Assembly (NCBI RefSeq): GCF_032854445.1
Contig: NW_027018431.1
Coordinates: forward strand, 1-27,231
Direction: 5' to 3'
DNA: 27,231 bases
DNA from: Liolophura sinensis
Lineage: Eukaryota > Mollusca > Polyplacophora > Chitonida > Chitonidae
Each line of letters opens with the position of its first letter. The first letter of the stretch is position 1. Position numbers and translations under genes: made by a program. The notes beneath the pieces were generated by a model. The model was not told the DNA's origin, ran no database searches, and worked only from the letters and a program-made list of their open reading frames with translations. Positions 10,207 through 22,004 of the stretch are shown here, one piece after another.

Positions 10207-10501
10207 CTAATTGAAATCGGCTACATTAACTATGTACAATCGCGACTGGTCATTACTATATTCAACTTTTCATTATAAGTTATGTGGCCTTCGGTAGCCC
10301 AGACGACGTCAAATCTTTGGGCCAAGCCCATTTAACTCACCCAGCAAATGTCTTACTTCTAAGTCGAAGACAAACTCAATGTCTTTATCTACATGTAGAA
10401 AAACCACACCATTTGTATATAAAAAAAACACAAGGTACTTGATACAGTCCGCTGTAAAAAGTACAATTGAACACTGACCCACATCAATAAGGTGCCAAAA
10501 G

Positions 10502-11052
10502 ATGCGCAATTGGGCCAGGCATCTCCAGCTGTTGAAAAATTGCAAATTTCCTTGGTTTCCATGGAGTAAGAGCCGTTGCTGGGCACGTGATCTTGACATC
10601 AATGATTATTCATTTGTGGCTACAGCCAAAAGTATTGGTCGGAGAGCAACGCGGTTTGCACCATTCGATTTCTCGTCAAAAAATACGTCGGATTAGCCTC
10701 TTACCAACAGCATTGGAACAGTTTTTCCACTTTTGGATTTTTGCCAGGTCTTTTTTTCTAATTGAAATCGGCTACATTAACTATGTACAATCGCGACTGG
10801 TCATTACTATATTCAACTTTTCATTATAAGTTATGTGGCCTTCGGTAGCCCAGACGACGTCAAATCTTTGGGCCAAGCCCATTTAACTCACCCAGCAAAT
10901 GTCTTACTTCTAAGTCGAAGACAAACTCAATGTCTATATCTACATGTAGAAAAACCACACCATTTGTATATAAAAAAATCACAAGGTACTTGATACAGTC
11001 CGCTGTAAAAAGTACAATTGAACACTGACCCACATCAATAAGGTGCCAAAAG
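10502..11052. repeat. Unit U20
   Basis: 551 bp, taccaacag, L2, G, tctatatc, aatcac. Confidence 0.95.
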
Positions 11053-11450
11053 ATGCGCAATTGGGGATTTCTCGTCAAAAAATACGTCGGATTAGCCTCT
11101 TACCAGCAGCATTGGAACAGTTTTTCCACTTTTGGATTTTTGCCTGGTATTTTTTCTAATTGATTTCGGCTACATTAACTATGTACAATCGCGACTGGTC
11201 ATTACTATATTCAACTTTTCATTATAAGTTATGTGGCCTTCGGTAGCCCAGACGACGTCAAATCTTTGGGCCAAGCCCATTTAACTCACCCAGCAAATGT
11301 CTTACTTCTAAGTCGAAGACAAACTCAATGTCTTTATCTACATGTAGAAAAACCACACCATTTGTATATAAAAAAAACACAAGGTACTTGATACAGTCCG
11401 CTGTAAAAAGTACAATTGAACACTGACCCACATCAATAAGGTGCCAAAAG
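11053..11450. repeat. Short unit U21 (152-bp internal deletion)
   Basis: 398 bp. Compared with U22, the bases equivalent to 11464-11615 are missing. L4, G, aaatg. Confidence 0.95.
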
Positions 11451-12000
11451 ATGCGCAATTGGGCCAGGCATCTCCAGCTGTTGAAAAATTGCAAATTTTC
11501 TTGGTTTCCATGGAGTAAGAGCCGTTGCTGGGCACGTGATCTTGACATCAATGATTATTCATTTGTGGCTACAGCCAAAAGTATTGGTCGGAGAGCAACG
11601 CGGTTTGCACCATTCGATTTCTCGTCAAAAAATACGTCGGATTAGCCTCTTACCGGCAGCATTGGAACAGTTTTTCCACTTTTGGATTTTTGCCTGGTAT
11701 TTTTTCTAATTGAAATCGGCTACATTAACTATGTACAATCGCGACTGGTCATTACTATATTCAACTTTTCATTATAAGTTATGTGCCCTTCGGTAGCCCA
11801 GACGACGTCAAATCTTTGGGCCAAGCCCATTTAACTCACCCAGCAAATGTCTTACTTCTAAGTCGAAGACAAACTCAATGTCTTTATCTACATGTAGAAA
11901 AACCAGACCATTTGTATATAAAAAAAACACAAGGTACTTGATATAGTCCGCTGTAAAAAGTACAATTGAACACTGACCCACATCAATAAGGTGCCAAAAG
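11451..12000. repeat. Unit U22
   Basis: 550 bp, aattttcttgg, taccggcag, L1, C, aaatg, accagacc, gatatag. Confidence 0.95.
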
Positions 12001-12551
12001 ATGCGCAATTGGGCCAGGCATCTCCAGCTGTTGAAAAATTGCAAATTTCCTTGGTTTCCATGGAGTAAGAGCCGTTGCTGGGCACGTGATCTTGACATCA
12101 ATGATTATTCATTTGTGGCTACAGCCAAAAGTATTGGTCGGAGAGCAACGCGGTTTGCACCATTCGATTTCTCGTCAAAAAATACGTCGGATTAGCCTCT
12201 TACCAACAGCATTGGAACAGTTTTTCCACTTTTGGATTTTTGCCAGGTCTTTTTTTCTAATTGAAATCGGCTACATTAACTATGTACAATCGCGACTGGT
12301 CATTACTATATTCAACTTTTCATTATAAGTTATGTGGCCTTCGGTAGCCCAGACGACGTCAAATCTTTGGGCCAAGCCCATTTAACTCACCCAGCAAATG
12401 TCTTACTTCTAAGTCGAAGACAAACTCAATGTCTATATCTACATGTAGAAAAACCACACCATTTGTATATAAAAAAATCACAAGGTACTTGATACAGTCC
12501 GCTGTAAAAAGTACAATTGAACACTGACCCACATCAATAAGGTGCCAAAAG
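12001..12551. repeat. Unit U23
   Basis: 551 bp, taccaacag, L2, G, tctatatc, aatcac. Confidence 0.95.
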
Positions 12552-12949
12552 ATGCGCAATTGGGGATTTCTCGTCAAAAAATACGTCGGATTAGCCTCTT
12601 ACCAGCAGCATTGGAACAGTTTTTCCACTTTTGGATTTTTGCCTGGTATTTTTTCTAATTGATTTCGGCTACATTAACTATGTACAATCGCGACTGGTCA
12701 TTACTATATTCAACTTTTCATTATAAGTTATGTGGCCTTCGGTAGCCCAGACGACGTCAAATCTTTGGGCCAAGCCCATTTAACTCACCCAGCAAATGTC
12801 TTACTTCTAAGTCGAAGACAAACTCAATGTCTTTATCTACATGTAGAAAAACCACACCATTTGTATATAAAAAAAACACAAGGTACTTGATACAGTCCGC
12901 TGTAAAAAGTACAATTGAACACTGACCCACATCAATAAGGTGCCAAAAG
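12552..12949. repeat. Short unit U24 (152-bp internal deletion)
   Basis: 398 bp, same junction, L4, G, aaatg. Confidence 0.95.
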
Positions 12950-13500
12950 ATGCGCAATTGGGCCAGGCATCTCCAGCTGTTGAAAAATTGCAAATTTTCT
13001 TGGTTTCCATGGAGTAAGAGCCGTTGCTGGGCACGTGATCTTGACATCAATGATTATTCATTTGTGGCTACAGCCAAAAGTATTGGTCGGAGAGCAACGC
13101 GGTTTGCACCATTCGATTTCTCGTCAAAAAATACGTCGGATTAGCCTCTTACCGGCAGCATTGGAACAGTTTTTCCACTTTTGGATTTTTGCCTGGTATT
13201 TTTTCTAATTGAAATCGGCTACATTAACTATGTACAATTGCGACTGGTCATTACTATATTCAACTTTTCATTATAAGTTATGTGCCCTTCGGTAGCCCAG
13301 ACGACGTCACATCTTTGGGCCAAGCCCATTTAACTCACCCAGCAAATGTCTTACTTCTAAGTCGAAGACAAACTCAATGTCTTTATCTACATGTAGAAAA
13401 ACCACACCATTTGTATATAAAAAAAAACACAAGGTACTTGATACAGTCCGCTGTAAAAAGTACAATTGAACACTGACCCACATCAATAAGGTGCCAAAAG
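12950..13500. repeat. Unit U25
   Basis: 551 bp, aattttcttgg, taccggcag, L1, acaattgcg, C, cgtcacatc, nine-A run. Confidence 0.95.
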
Positions 13501-14051
13501 ATGCGCAATTGGGCCAGGCATCTCCAGCTGTTGAAAAATTGCAAATTTCCTTGGTTTCCATGGAGTAAGAGCCGTTGCTGGGCACGTGATCTTGACATCA
13601 ATGATTATTCATTTGTGGCTACAGCCAAAAGTATTGGTCGGAGAGCAACGCGGTTTGCACCATTCGATTTCTCGTCAAAAAATTCGTCGGATTAGCCTCT
13701 TACCAGCAGCATTGGAACAGTTTTTCTACTTTTGGATTTTTGCCAGGTCTTTTTTTCTAATTGAAATCGGCTACATTAACTATGTACAATCGCGACTGGT
13801 CATTACTATATTCAACTTTTCATTATAAGTTATGTGGCCTTCGGTAGCCCAGACGACGTCAAATCTTTGGGCCAGGCCCATTTAACTCACCCAGCAAATG
13901 TCTTACTTCTAAGTCGAAGACAAACTCAATGTCTTTATCTACATGTAGAAAAACCACACCATTTGTATATAAAAAAAACACAAGGTACTTGATACAGTCC
14001 GCTGTAAAAAGTACAATTGAACACTGACCCACATCAATAAGGTGCCAAAAG
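13501..14051. repeat. Unit U26
   Basis: 551 bp, aattcgtcgg, ctac, L2, G, ggccaggccc, aaatg. Confidence 0.95.
13868..13880. other. Perfect inverted repeat tgggcc-a-ggccca (variant form)
   Basis: The usual form tgggc-caa-gccca has a 5-bp stem. The a-to-g variant extends it to 6 bp with a one-base centre. The variant is seen in U11 (5918-5930), U26 (here), U30 (16069-16081), U39 (20720-20732) and U43 (22921-22933). Confidence 0.55.
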
Positions 14052-14601
14052 ATGCGCAATTGGGCCAGGCATCTCCAGCTGTTGAAAAATTGCAAATTTC
14101 CTTGGTTTCCATGGAGTAAGAGCCGTTGCTGGGCACGTGATCTTGACATCAATGATTATTCATTTGTGGCTACAGCCAAAAGTATTGGTCGGAGAGCAAC
14201 GCGGTTTGCACCATTCGATTTCTCGTCAAAAAATACGTCGGATTAGCCTCTTACCAGCAGCATTGGAACAGTTTTTCTACTTTTGGATTTTTGCCTGGTC
14301 TTTTTGCTAACTGATTTCGGCTACATTAACTATGTACAATCGCGACTGGTCATTACTATATTCAACTTTTCATTATAAGTTATGTGCCCTTCGGTAGCCC
14401 AGACGACGTCAAATCTTTGGGCCAAGCCCATTTAACTCACCCAGCAGTTGTCTTACTTCTAAGTCGAAGACAAACTCAATGTCTTTATCTACATGTAGAA
14501 AAACCACACCATTTGTATATAAAAAAAACACAAGGTACTTGATACAGTCCGCTGTAAAAAGTACAATTGAACACTGACCCACATCAATAAGGTGCCAAAA
14601 G
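14052..14601. repeat. Unit U27
   Basis: 550 bp, ctac, L3, C, cagcagttg. Confidence 0.95.
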
Positions 14602-15152
14602 ATGCGCAATTGGGCCAGGCATCTCCAGCTGTTGAAAAATTGCAAATTTCCTTGGTTTCCATGGAGTAAGAGCCGTTGCTGGGCACGTGATCTTGACATC
14701 AATGATTATTCATTTGTGGCTACAGCCAAAAGTATTGGTCGGAGAGCAACGCGGTTTGCACCATTCGATTTCTCGTCAAAAAATACGTCGGATTAGCCTC
14801 TTACCAGCAGCATTGGAACAGTTTTTCCACTTTTGGATTTTTGCCAGGTCTTTTTTTCTAATTGAAATCGGCTACATTAACTATGTACAATCGCGACTGG
14901 TCATTACTATATTCAACTTTTCATTATAAGTTATGTGGCCTTCGGTAGCCCAGACGACGTCAAATCTTTGGGCCAAGCCCATTTAACTCACCCAGCAAAT
15001 GTCTTACTTCTAAGTCGAAGACAAACTCAATGTCTTTATCTACATGTAGAAAAACCACACCATTTGTATATAAAAAAAACACAAGGTACTTGATACAGTC
15101 CGCTGTAAAAAGTACAATTGAACACTGACCCACATCAATAAGGTGCCAAAAG
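14602..15152. repeat. Unit U28
   Basis: 551 bp, ccac, L2, G, aaatg. Confidence 0.95.
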
Positions 15153-15702
15153 ATGCGCAATTGGGCCAGGCATCTCCAGCTGTTGAAAAATTGCAAATTT
15201 CCTTGGTTTCCATGGAGTAAGAGCCGTTGCTGGGCACGTGATCTTGACATCAATGATTATTCATTTGTGGCTACAGCCAAAAGTATTGGTCGGAGAGCAA
15301 CGCGGTTTGCACCATTCGATTTCTCGTCAAAAAATACGTCGGATTAGCCTCTTACCAGCAGCATTGGAACAGTTTTTCTACTTTTGGATTTTTGCCTGGT
15401 CTTTTTGCTAACTGATTTCGGCTACATTAACTATGTACAATCGCGACTGGTCATTACTATATTCAACTTTTCATTATAAGTTATGTGCCCTTCGGTAGCC
15501 CAGACGACGTCAAATCTTTGGGCCAAGCCCATTTAACTCACCCAGCAGTTGTCTTACTTCTAAGTCGAAGACAAACTCAATGTCTTTATCTACATGTAGA
15601 AAAACCACACCATTTGTATATAAAAAAAACACAAGGTACTTGATACAGTCCGCTGTAAAAAGTACAATTGAACACTGACCCACATCAATAAGGTGCCAAA
15701 AG
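15153..15702. repeat. Unit U29
   Basis: 550 bp, ctac, L3, C, cagcagttg. Confidence 0.95.
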
Positions 15703-16252
15703 ATGCGCAATTGGGCCAGGCATCTCCAGCTGTTGAAAAATTGCAAATTTCCTTGGTTTCCATGGAGTAAGAGCCGTTGCTGGGCACGTGATCTTGACAT
15801 CAATGATTATTCATTTGTGGCTACAGCCAAAAGTATTGGTCGGAGAGCAACGCGGTTTGCACCATTCGATTTCTCGTCAAAAAATACGTCGGATTAGCCT
15901 CTTACCAGCAGCATTGGAACAGTTTTTCTACTTTTGGATTTTTGCCTGGTCTTTTTGCTAACTGATTTCGGCTACATTAACTATGTACAATCGCGACTGG
16001 TCATTACTATATTCAACTTTTCATTATAAGTTATGTGCCCTTCGGTAGCCCAGACGACGTCAAATCTTTGGGCCAGGCCCATTTAACTCACCCAGCAAAT
16101 GTCTTACTTCTAAGTCGAAGACAAACTCAATGTCTTTATCTACATGTAGAAAAACCACACCATTTGTATATAAAAAAAACACAAGGTACTTGATACAGTC
16201 CGCTGTAAAAAGTACAATTGAACACTGACCCACATCAATAAGGTGCCAAAAG
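15703..16252. repeat. Unit U30
   Basis: 550 bp, ctac, L3, C, ggccaggccc, aaatg: the ggccaggccc state is here combined with L3 rather than L2. Confidence 0.95.
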
Positions 16253-16802
16253 ATGCGCAATTGGGCCAGGCATCTCCAGCTGTTGAAAAATTGCAAATTT
16301 CCTTGGTTTCCATGGAGTAAGAGCCGTTGCTGGGCACGTGATCTTGACATCAATGATTATTCATTTGTGGCTACAGCCAAAAGTATTGGTCGGAGAGCAA
16401 CGCGGTTTGCACCATTCGATTTCTCGTCAAAAAATACGTCGGATTAGCCTCTTACCAGCAGCATTGGAACAGTTTTTCTACTTTTGGATTTTTGCCTGGT
16501 CTTTTTGCTAACTGATTTCGGCTACATTAACTATGTACAATCGCGACTGGTCATTACTATATTCAACTTTTCATTATAAGTTATGTGCCCTTCGGTAGCC
16601 CAGACGACGTCAAATCTTTGGGCCAAGCCCATTTAACTCACCCAGCAGTTGTCTTACTTCTAAGTCGAAGACAAACTCAATGTCTTTATCTACATGTAGA
16701 AAAACCACACCATTTGTATATAAAAAAAACACAAGGTACTTGATACAGTCCGCTGTAAAGAGTACAATTGAACACTGACCCACATCAATAAGGTGCCAAA
16801 AG
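16253..16802. repeat. Unit U31
   Basis: 550 bp, ctac, L3, C, cagcagttg; private g at 16760. Confidence 0.95.
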
Positions 16803-17352
16803 ATGCGCAATTGGGCCAGGCATCTCCAGCTGTTGAAAAATTGCAAATTTCCTTGGTTTCCATGGAGTAAGAGCCGTTGCTGGGCACGTGATCTTGACAT
16901 CAATGATTATTCATTTGTGGCTACAGCCAAAAGTATTGGTCGGAGAGCAACGCGGTTTGCACCATTCGATTTCTCGTCAAAAAATACGTCGGATTAGCCT
17001 CTTACCAGCAGCATTGGAACAGTTTTTCCACTTTTGGATTTTTGCCAGGTATTTTTTCTAATTGAAATCGGCTACATTAACTATGTACAATCGCGACTGG
17101 TCATTACTATATTCAACTTTTCATTATAAGTTATGTGGCCTTCGGTAGCCCAGACGACGTCAAATCTTTGGGCCAAGCCCATTTAACTCACCCAGCAAAT
17201 GTCTTACTTCTAAGTCGAAGACAAACTCAATGTCTTTATCTACATGTAGAAAAACCACACCATTTGTATATAAAAAAAACACAAGGTACTTGATACAGTC
17301 CGCTGTAAAAAGTACAATTGAACACTGACCCACATCAATAAGGTGCCAAAAG
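16803..17352. repeat. Unit U32
   Basis: 550 bp, ccac, L6, G, aaatg. Confidence 0.95.
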
Positions 17353-17903
17353 ATGCGCAATTGGGCCAGGCATCTCCAGCTGTTGAAAAATTGCAAATTT
17401 CCTTGGTTTCCATGGAGTAAGAGCCGTTGATGGGCACGTGATCTTGACATCAATGATTATTCATTTGTGGCTACAGCCAAAAGTATTGGTCGGAGAGCAA
17501 CGCGGTTTGCACCATTCGATTTCTCGTCAAAAAATACGTCGGATTAGCCTCTTACCAACAGCATTGGAACAGTTTTTCCACTTTTGGATTTTTGCCAGGT
17601 CTTTTTTTCTAATTGAAATCGGCTACATTAACTATGTACAATCGCGACTGGTCATTACTATATTCAACTTTTCATTATAAGTTATGTGGCCTTCGGTAGC
17701 CCAGACGACGTCAAATCTTTGGGCCAAGCCCATTTAACTCACCCAGCAAATGTCTTACTTCTAAGTCGAAGACAAACTCAATGTCTATATCTACATGTAG
17801 AAAAACCACACCATTTGTATATAAAAAAATCACAAGGTACTTGATACAGTCCGCTGTAAAAAGTACAATTGAACACTGACCCACATCAATAAGGTGCCAA
17901 AAG
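17353..17903. repeat. Unit U33
   Basis: 551 bp, private a at 17430, taccaacag, L2, G, tctatatc, aatcac. Confidence 0.95.
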
Positions 17904-18301
17904 ATGCGCAATTGGGGATTTCTCGTCAAAAAATACGTCGGATTAGCCTCTTACCAGCAGCATTGGAACAGTTTTTCCACTTTTGGATTTTTGCCTGGTA
18001 TTTTTTCTAATTGATTTCGGCTACATTAACTATGTACAATCGCGACTGGTCATTACTATATTCAACTTTTCATTATAAGTTATGTGGCCTTCGGTAGCCC
18101 AGACGACGTCAAATCTTTGGGCCAAGCCCATTTAACTCACCCAGCAAATGTCTTACTTCTAAGTCGAAGACAAACTCAATGTCTTTATCTACATGTAGAA
18201 AAACCACACCATTTGTATATAAAAAAAACACAAGGTACTTGATACAGTCCGCTGTAAAAAGTACAATTGAACACTGACCCACATCAATAAGGTGCCAAAA
18301 G
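17904..18301. repeat. Short unit U34 (152-bp internal deletion)
   Basis: 398 bp, same junction, L4, G, aaatg. Confidence 0.95.
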
Positions 18302-18851
18302 ATGCGCAATTGGGCCAGGCATCTCCAGCTGTTGAAAAATTGCAAATTTTCTTGGTTTCCATGGAGTAAGAGCCGTTGCTGGGCACGTGATCTTGACATC
18401 AATGATTATTCATTTGTGGCTACAGCCAAAAGTATTGGTCGGAGAGCAACGCGGTTTGCACCATTCGATTTCTCGTCAAAAAATACGTCGGATTAGCCTC
18501 TTACCGGCAGCATTGGAACAGTTTTTCCACTTTTGGATTTTTGCCTGGTATTTTTTCTAATTGAAATCGGCTACATTAACTATGTACAATCGCGACTGGT
18601 CATTACTATATTCAACTTTTCATTATAAGTTATGTGCCCTTCGGTAGCCCAGACGACGTCAAATCTTTGGGCCAAGCCCATTTAACTCACCCAGCAAATG
18701 TCTTACTTCTAAGTCGAAGACAAACTCAATGTCTTTATCTACATGTAGAAAAACCACACCATTTGTATATAAAAAAAACACAAGGTACTTGATATAGTCC
18801 GCTGTAAAAAGTACAATTGAACACTGACCCACATCAATAAGGTGCCAAAAG
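18302..18851. repeat. Unit U35
   Basis: 550 bp, aattttcttgg, taccggcag, L1, C, aaatg, gatatag. Confidence 0.95.
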
Positions 18852-19403
18852 ATGCGCAATTGGGCCAGGCATCTCCAGCTGTTGAAAAATTGCAAATTTC
18901 CTTGGTTTCCATGGAGTAAGAGCCGTTGCTGGGCACGTGATCTTGACATCAATGATTATTCATTTGTGGCTACAGCCAAAAGTATTGGTCGGAGAGCAAC
19001 GCGGTTTGCACCATTCGATTTCTCGTCAAAAAATACGTCGGATTAGCCTCTTACCAACAGCATTGGAACAGTTTTTTCCACTTTTGGATTTTTGCCAGGT
19101 CTTTTTTTCTAATTGAAATCGGCTACATTAACTATGTACAATCGCGACTGGTCATTACTATATTCAACTTTTCATTATAAGTTATGTGGCCTTCGGTAGC
19201 CCAGACGACGTCAAATCTTTGGGCCAAGCCCATTTAACTCACCCAGCAAATGTCTTACTTCTAAGTCGAAGACAAACTCAATGTCTATATCTACATGTAG
19301 AAAAACCACACCATTTGTATATAAAAAAATCACAAGGTACTTGATACAGTCCGCTGTAAAAAGTACAATTGAACACTGACCCACATCAATAAGGTGCCAA
19401 AAG
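18852..19403. repeat. Unit U36
   Basis: 552 bp, taccaacag, an extra t near 19074, L2, G, tctatatc, aatcac. Confidence 0.95.
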
Positions 19404-19801
19404 ATGCGCAATTGGGGATTTCTCGTCAAAAAATACGTCGGATTAGCCTCTTACCAGCAGCATTGGAACAGTTTTTCCACTTTTGGATTTTTGCCTGGTA
19501 TTTTTTCTAATTGATTTCGGCTACATTAACTATGTACAATCGCGACTGGTCATTACTATATTCAACTTTTCATTATAAGTTATGTGGCCTTCGGTAGCCC
19601 AGACGACGTCAAATCTTTGGGCCAAGCCCATTTAACTCACCCAGCAAATGTCTTACTTCTAAGTCGAAGACAAACTCAATGTCTTTATCTACATGTAGAA
19701 AAACCACACCATTTGTATATAAAAAAAACACAAGGTACTTGATACAGTCCGCTGTAAAAAGTACAATTGAACACTGACCCACATCAATAAGGTGCCAAAA
19801 G
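19404..19801. repeat. Short unit U37 (152-bp internal deletion)
   Basis: 398 bp, same junction, L4, G, aaatg. Confidence 0.95.
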
Positions 19802-20352
19802 ATGCGCAATTGGGCCAGGCATCTCCAGCTGTTGAAAAATTGCAAATTTTCTTGGTTTCCATGGAGTAAGAGCCGTTGCTGGGCACGTGATCTTGACATC
19901 AATGATTATTCATTTGTGGCTACAGCCAAAAGTATTGGTCGGAGAGCAACGCGGTTTGCACCATTCGATTTCTCGTCAAAAAATACGTCGGATTAGCCTC
20001 TTACCGGCAGCATTGGAACAGTTTTTCCACTTTTGGATTTTTGCCTGGTATTTTTTCTAATTGAAATCGGCTACATTAACTATGTACAATTGCGACTGGT
20101 CATTACTATATTCAACTTTTCATTATAAGTTATGTGCCCTTCGGTAGCCCAGACGACGTCACATCTTTGGGCCAAGCCCATTTAACTCACCCAGCAAATG
20201 TCTTACTTCTAAGTCGAAGACAAACTCAATGTCTTTATCTACATGTAGAAAAACCACACCATTTGTATATAAAAAAAAACACAAGGTACTTGATACAGTC
20301 CGCTGTAAAAAGTACAATTGAACACTGACCCACATCAATAAGGTGCCAAAAG
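19802..20352. repeat. Unit U38
   Basis: 551 bp, aattttcttgg, taccggcag, L1, acaattgcg, C, cgtcacatc, nine-A run. Confidence 0.95.
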
Positions 20353-20903
20353 ATGCGCAATTGGGCCAGGCATCTCCAGCTGTTGAAAAATTGCAAATTT
20401 CCTTGGTTTCCATGGAGTAAGAGCCGTTGCTGGGCACGTGATCTTGACATCAATGATTATTCATTTGTGGCTACAGCCAAAAGTATTGGTCGGAGAGCAA
20501 CGCGGTTTGCACCATTCGATTTCTCGTCAAAAAATTCGTCGGATTAGCCTCTTACCAGCAGCATTGGAACAGTTTTTCTACTTTTGGATTTTTGCCAGGT
20601 CTTTTTTTCTAATTGAAATCGGCTACATTAACTATGTACAATCGCGACTGGTCATTACTATATTCAACTTTTCATTATAAGTTATGTGGCCTTCGGTAGC
20701 CCAGACGACGTCAAATCTTTGGGCCAGGCCCATTTAACTCACCCAGCAAATGTCTTACTTCTAAGTCGAAGACAAACTCAATGTCTTTATCTACATGTAG
20801 AAAAACCACACCATTTGTATATAAAAAAAACACAAGGTACTTGATACAGTCCGCTGTAAAAAGTACAATTGAACACTGACCCACATCAATAAGGTGCCAA
20901 AAG
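20353..20903. repeat. Unit U39
   Basis: 551 bp, aattcgtcgg, ctac, L2, G, ggccaggccc, aaatg. Confidence 0.95.
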
Positions 20904-21453
20904 ATGCGCAATTGGGCCAGGCATCTCCAGCTGTTGAAAAATTGCAAATTTCCTTGGTTTCCATGGAGTAAGAGCCGTTGCTGGGCACGTGATCTTGACA
21001 TCAATGATTATTCATTTGTGGCTACAGCCAAAAGTATTGGTCGGAGAGCAACGCGGTTTGCACCATTCGATTTCTCGTCAAAAAATACGTCGGATTAGCC
21101 TCTTACCAGCAGCATTGGAACAGTTTTTCTACTTTTGGATTTTTGCCTGGTCTTTTTGCTAACTGATTTCGGCTACATTAACTATGTACAATCGCGACTG
21201 GTCATTACTATATTCAACTTTTCATTATAAGTTATGTGCCCTTCGGTAGCCCAGACGACGTCAAATCTTTGGGCCAAGCCCATTTAACTCACCCAGCAGT
21301 TGTCTTACTTCTAAGTCGAAGACAAACTCAATGTCTTTATCTACATGTAGAAAAACCACACCATTTGTATATAAAAAAAACACAAGGTACTTGATACAGT
21401 CCGCTGTAAAAAGTACAATTGAACACTGACCCACATCAATAAGGTGCCAAAAG
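20904..21453. repeat. Unit U40
   Basis: 550 bp, ctac, L3, C, cagcagttg. Confidence 0.95.
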
Positions 21454-22004
21454 ATGCGCAATTGGGCCAGGCATCTCCAGCTGTTGAAAAATTGCAAATT
21501 TCCTTGGTTTCCATGGAGTAAGAGCCGTTGCTGGGCACGTGATCTTGACATCAATGATTATTCATTTGTGGCTACAGCCAAAAGTATTGGTCGGAGAGCA
21601 ACGCGGTTTGCACCATTCGATTTCTCGTCAAAAAATACGTCGGATTAGCCTCTTACCAGCAGCATTGGAACAGTTTTTCCACTTTTGGATTTTTGCCAGG
21701 TCTTTTTTTCTAATTGAAATCGGCTACATTAACTATGTACAATCGCGACTGGTCATTACTATATTCAACTTTTCATTATAAGTTATGTGGCCTTCGGTAG
21801 CCCAGACGACGTCAAATCTTTGGGCCAAGCCCATTTAACTCACCCAGCAAATGTCTTACTTCTAAGTCGAAGACAAACTCAATGTCTTTATCTACATGTA
21901 GAAAAACCACACCATTTGTATATAAAAAAAACACAAGGTACTTGATACAGTCCGCTGTAAAAAGTACAATTGAACACTGACCCACATCAATAAGGTGCCA
22001 AAAG
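21454..22004. repeat. Unit U41
   Basis: 551 bp, ccac, L2, G, aaatg. Confidence 0.95.

Larger units (their letters stand above)
9952..10501. repeat. Unit U19 (reference full-length unit)
   Basis: 550 bp, ccac, L6, G, aaatg. Used as the reference for G+C and motif positions. Matches U4 and U32. Confidence 0.95.
10502..12000. repeat. Three-unit sub-block, pair 2 first member (U20-U22)
   Basis: 1499 bp, order L2, short L4, L1. U22 carries gatatag and g at 11906, both shared with U7. Confidence 0.9.
12001..13500. repeat. Three-unit sub-block, pair 2 second member (U23-U25)
   Basis: 1500 bp, order L2, short L4, L1. U25 carries acaattgcg, cgtcacatc and the nine-A run, as in U10 and U38. Confidence 0.9.
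7754..15152. repeat. Higher-order block copy 2 (U15-U28)
   Basis: Clean counterpart of 1-7201. Rare shared markers prove the register: catcaaaaagg (instead of catcaataagg) occurs only at the ends of U0 and U15; the L5 linker with gctcc/gctc only in U2 and U17; cagccagtg in U3 and U18 (and in U14). After U28 the two copies part: U29 is L3/cagttg, while U14 is L1/ccagtg. Confidence 0.85.
9952..16802. repeat. 13-unit higher-order repeat, copy A (U19-U31)
   Basis: 6851 bp. Class order: L6, L2, short L4, L1, L2, short L4, L1, L2, L3, L2, L3, L3, L3. The next 6852 bp repeat this order. Differences from copy B by eye: g at 11906 (accagacc), g at 16760 (ctgtaaagagtac), and the changes listed for copy B. 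This is about 99.9% identity over 6.85 kb, far higher than between adjacent units, which defines a higher-order repeat. Confidence 0.9.
17353..18851. repeat. Three-unit sub-block, pair 3 first member (U33-U35)
   Basis: 1499 bp, order L2, short L4, L1. U35 keeps gatatag but has accacacc rather than the accagacc of U7 and U22. Confidence 0.9.
18852..20352. repeat. Three-unit sub-block, pair 3 second member (U36-U38)
   Basis: 1501 bp, order L2, short L4, L1. There is an extra t in the T-tract near 19074. U38 carries acaattgcg, cgtcacatc and the nine-A run. Confidence 0.9.

Noticed and set aside
9952-10501. Internal sub-repeat (three ~183-bp parts) within the unit
   Set aside because: I compared the thirds by eye and saw only short A/T-rich resemblances, no convincing alignment.
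9952-10501. CENP-B box in the unit
   Set aside because: No segment was found that fits the required TTCG and CGGGA cores at the right spacing.
10309-10602. Reverse-strand 97-codon frame as a repeated gene
   Set aside because: Hydrophobic, low-information translation with no domain I recognise. Changes between copies are mainly replacements, short units break it, and single-base indels disrupt it in several left-hand units.
10502-10696. Forward 64-codon frame downstream of the TATA-like run as a gene
   Set aside because: All five observed base changes are non-synonymous or nonsense (stop in U33). The short units change frame after codon 4. No known family.
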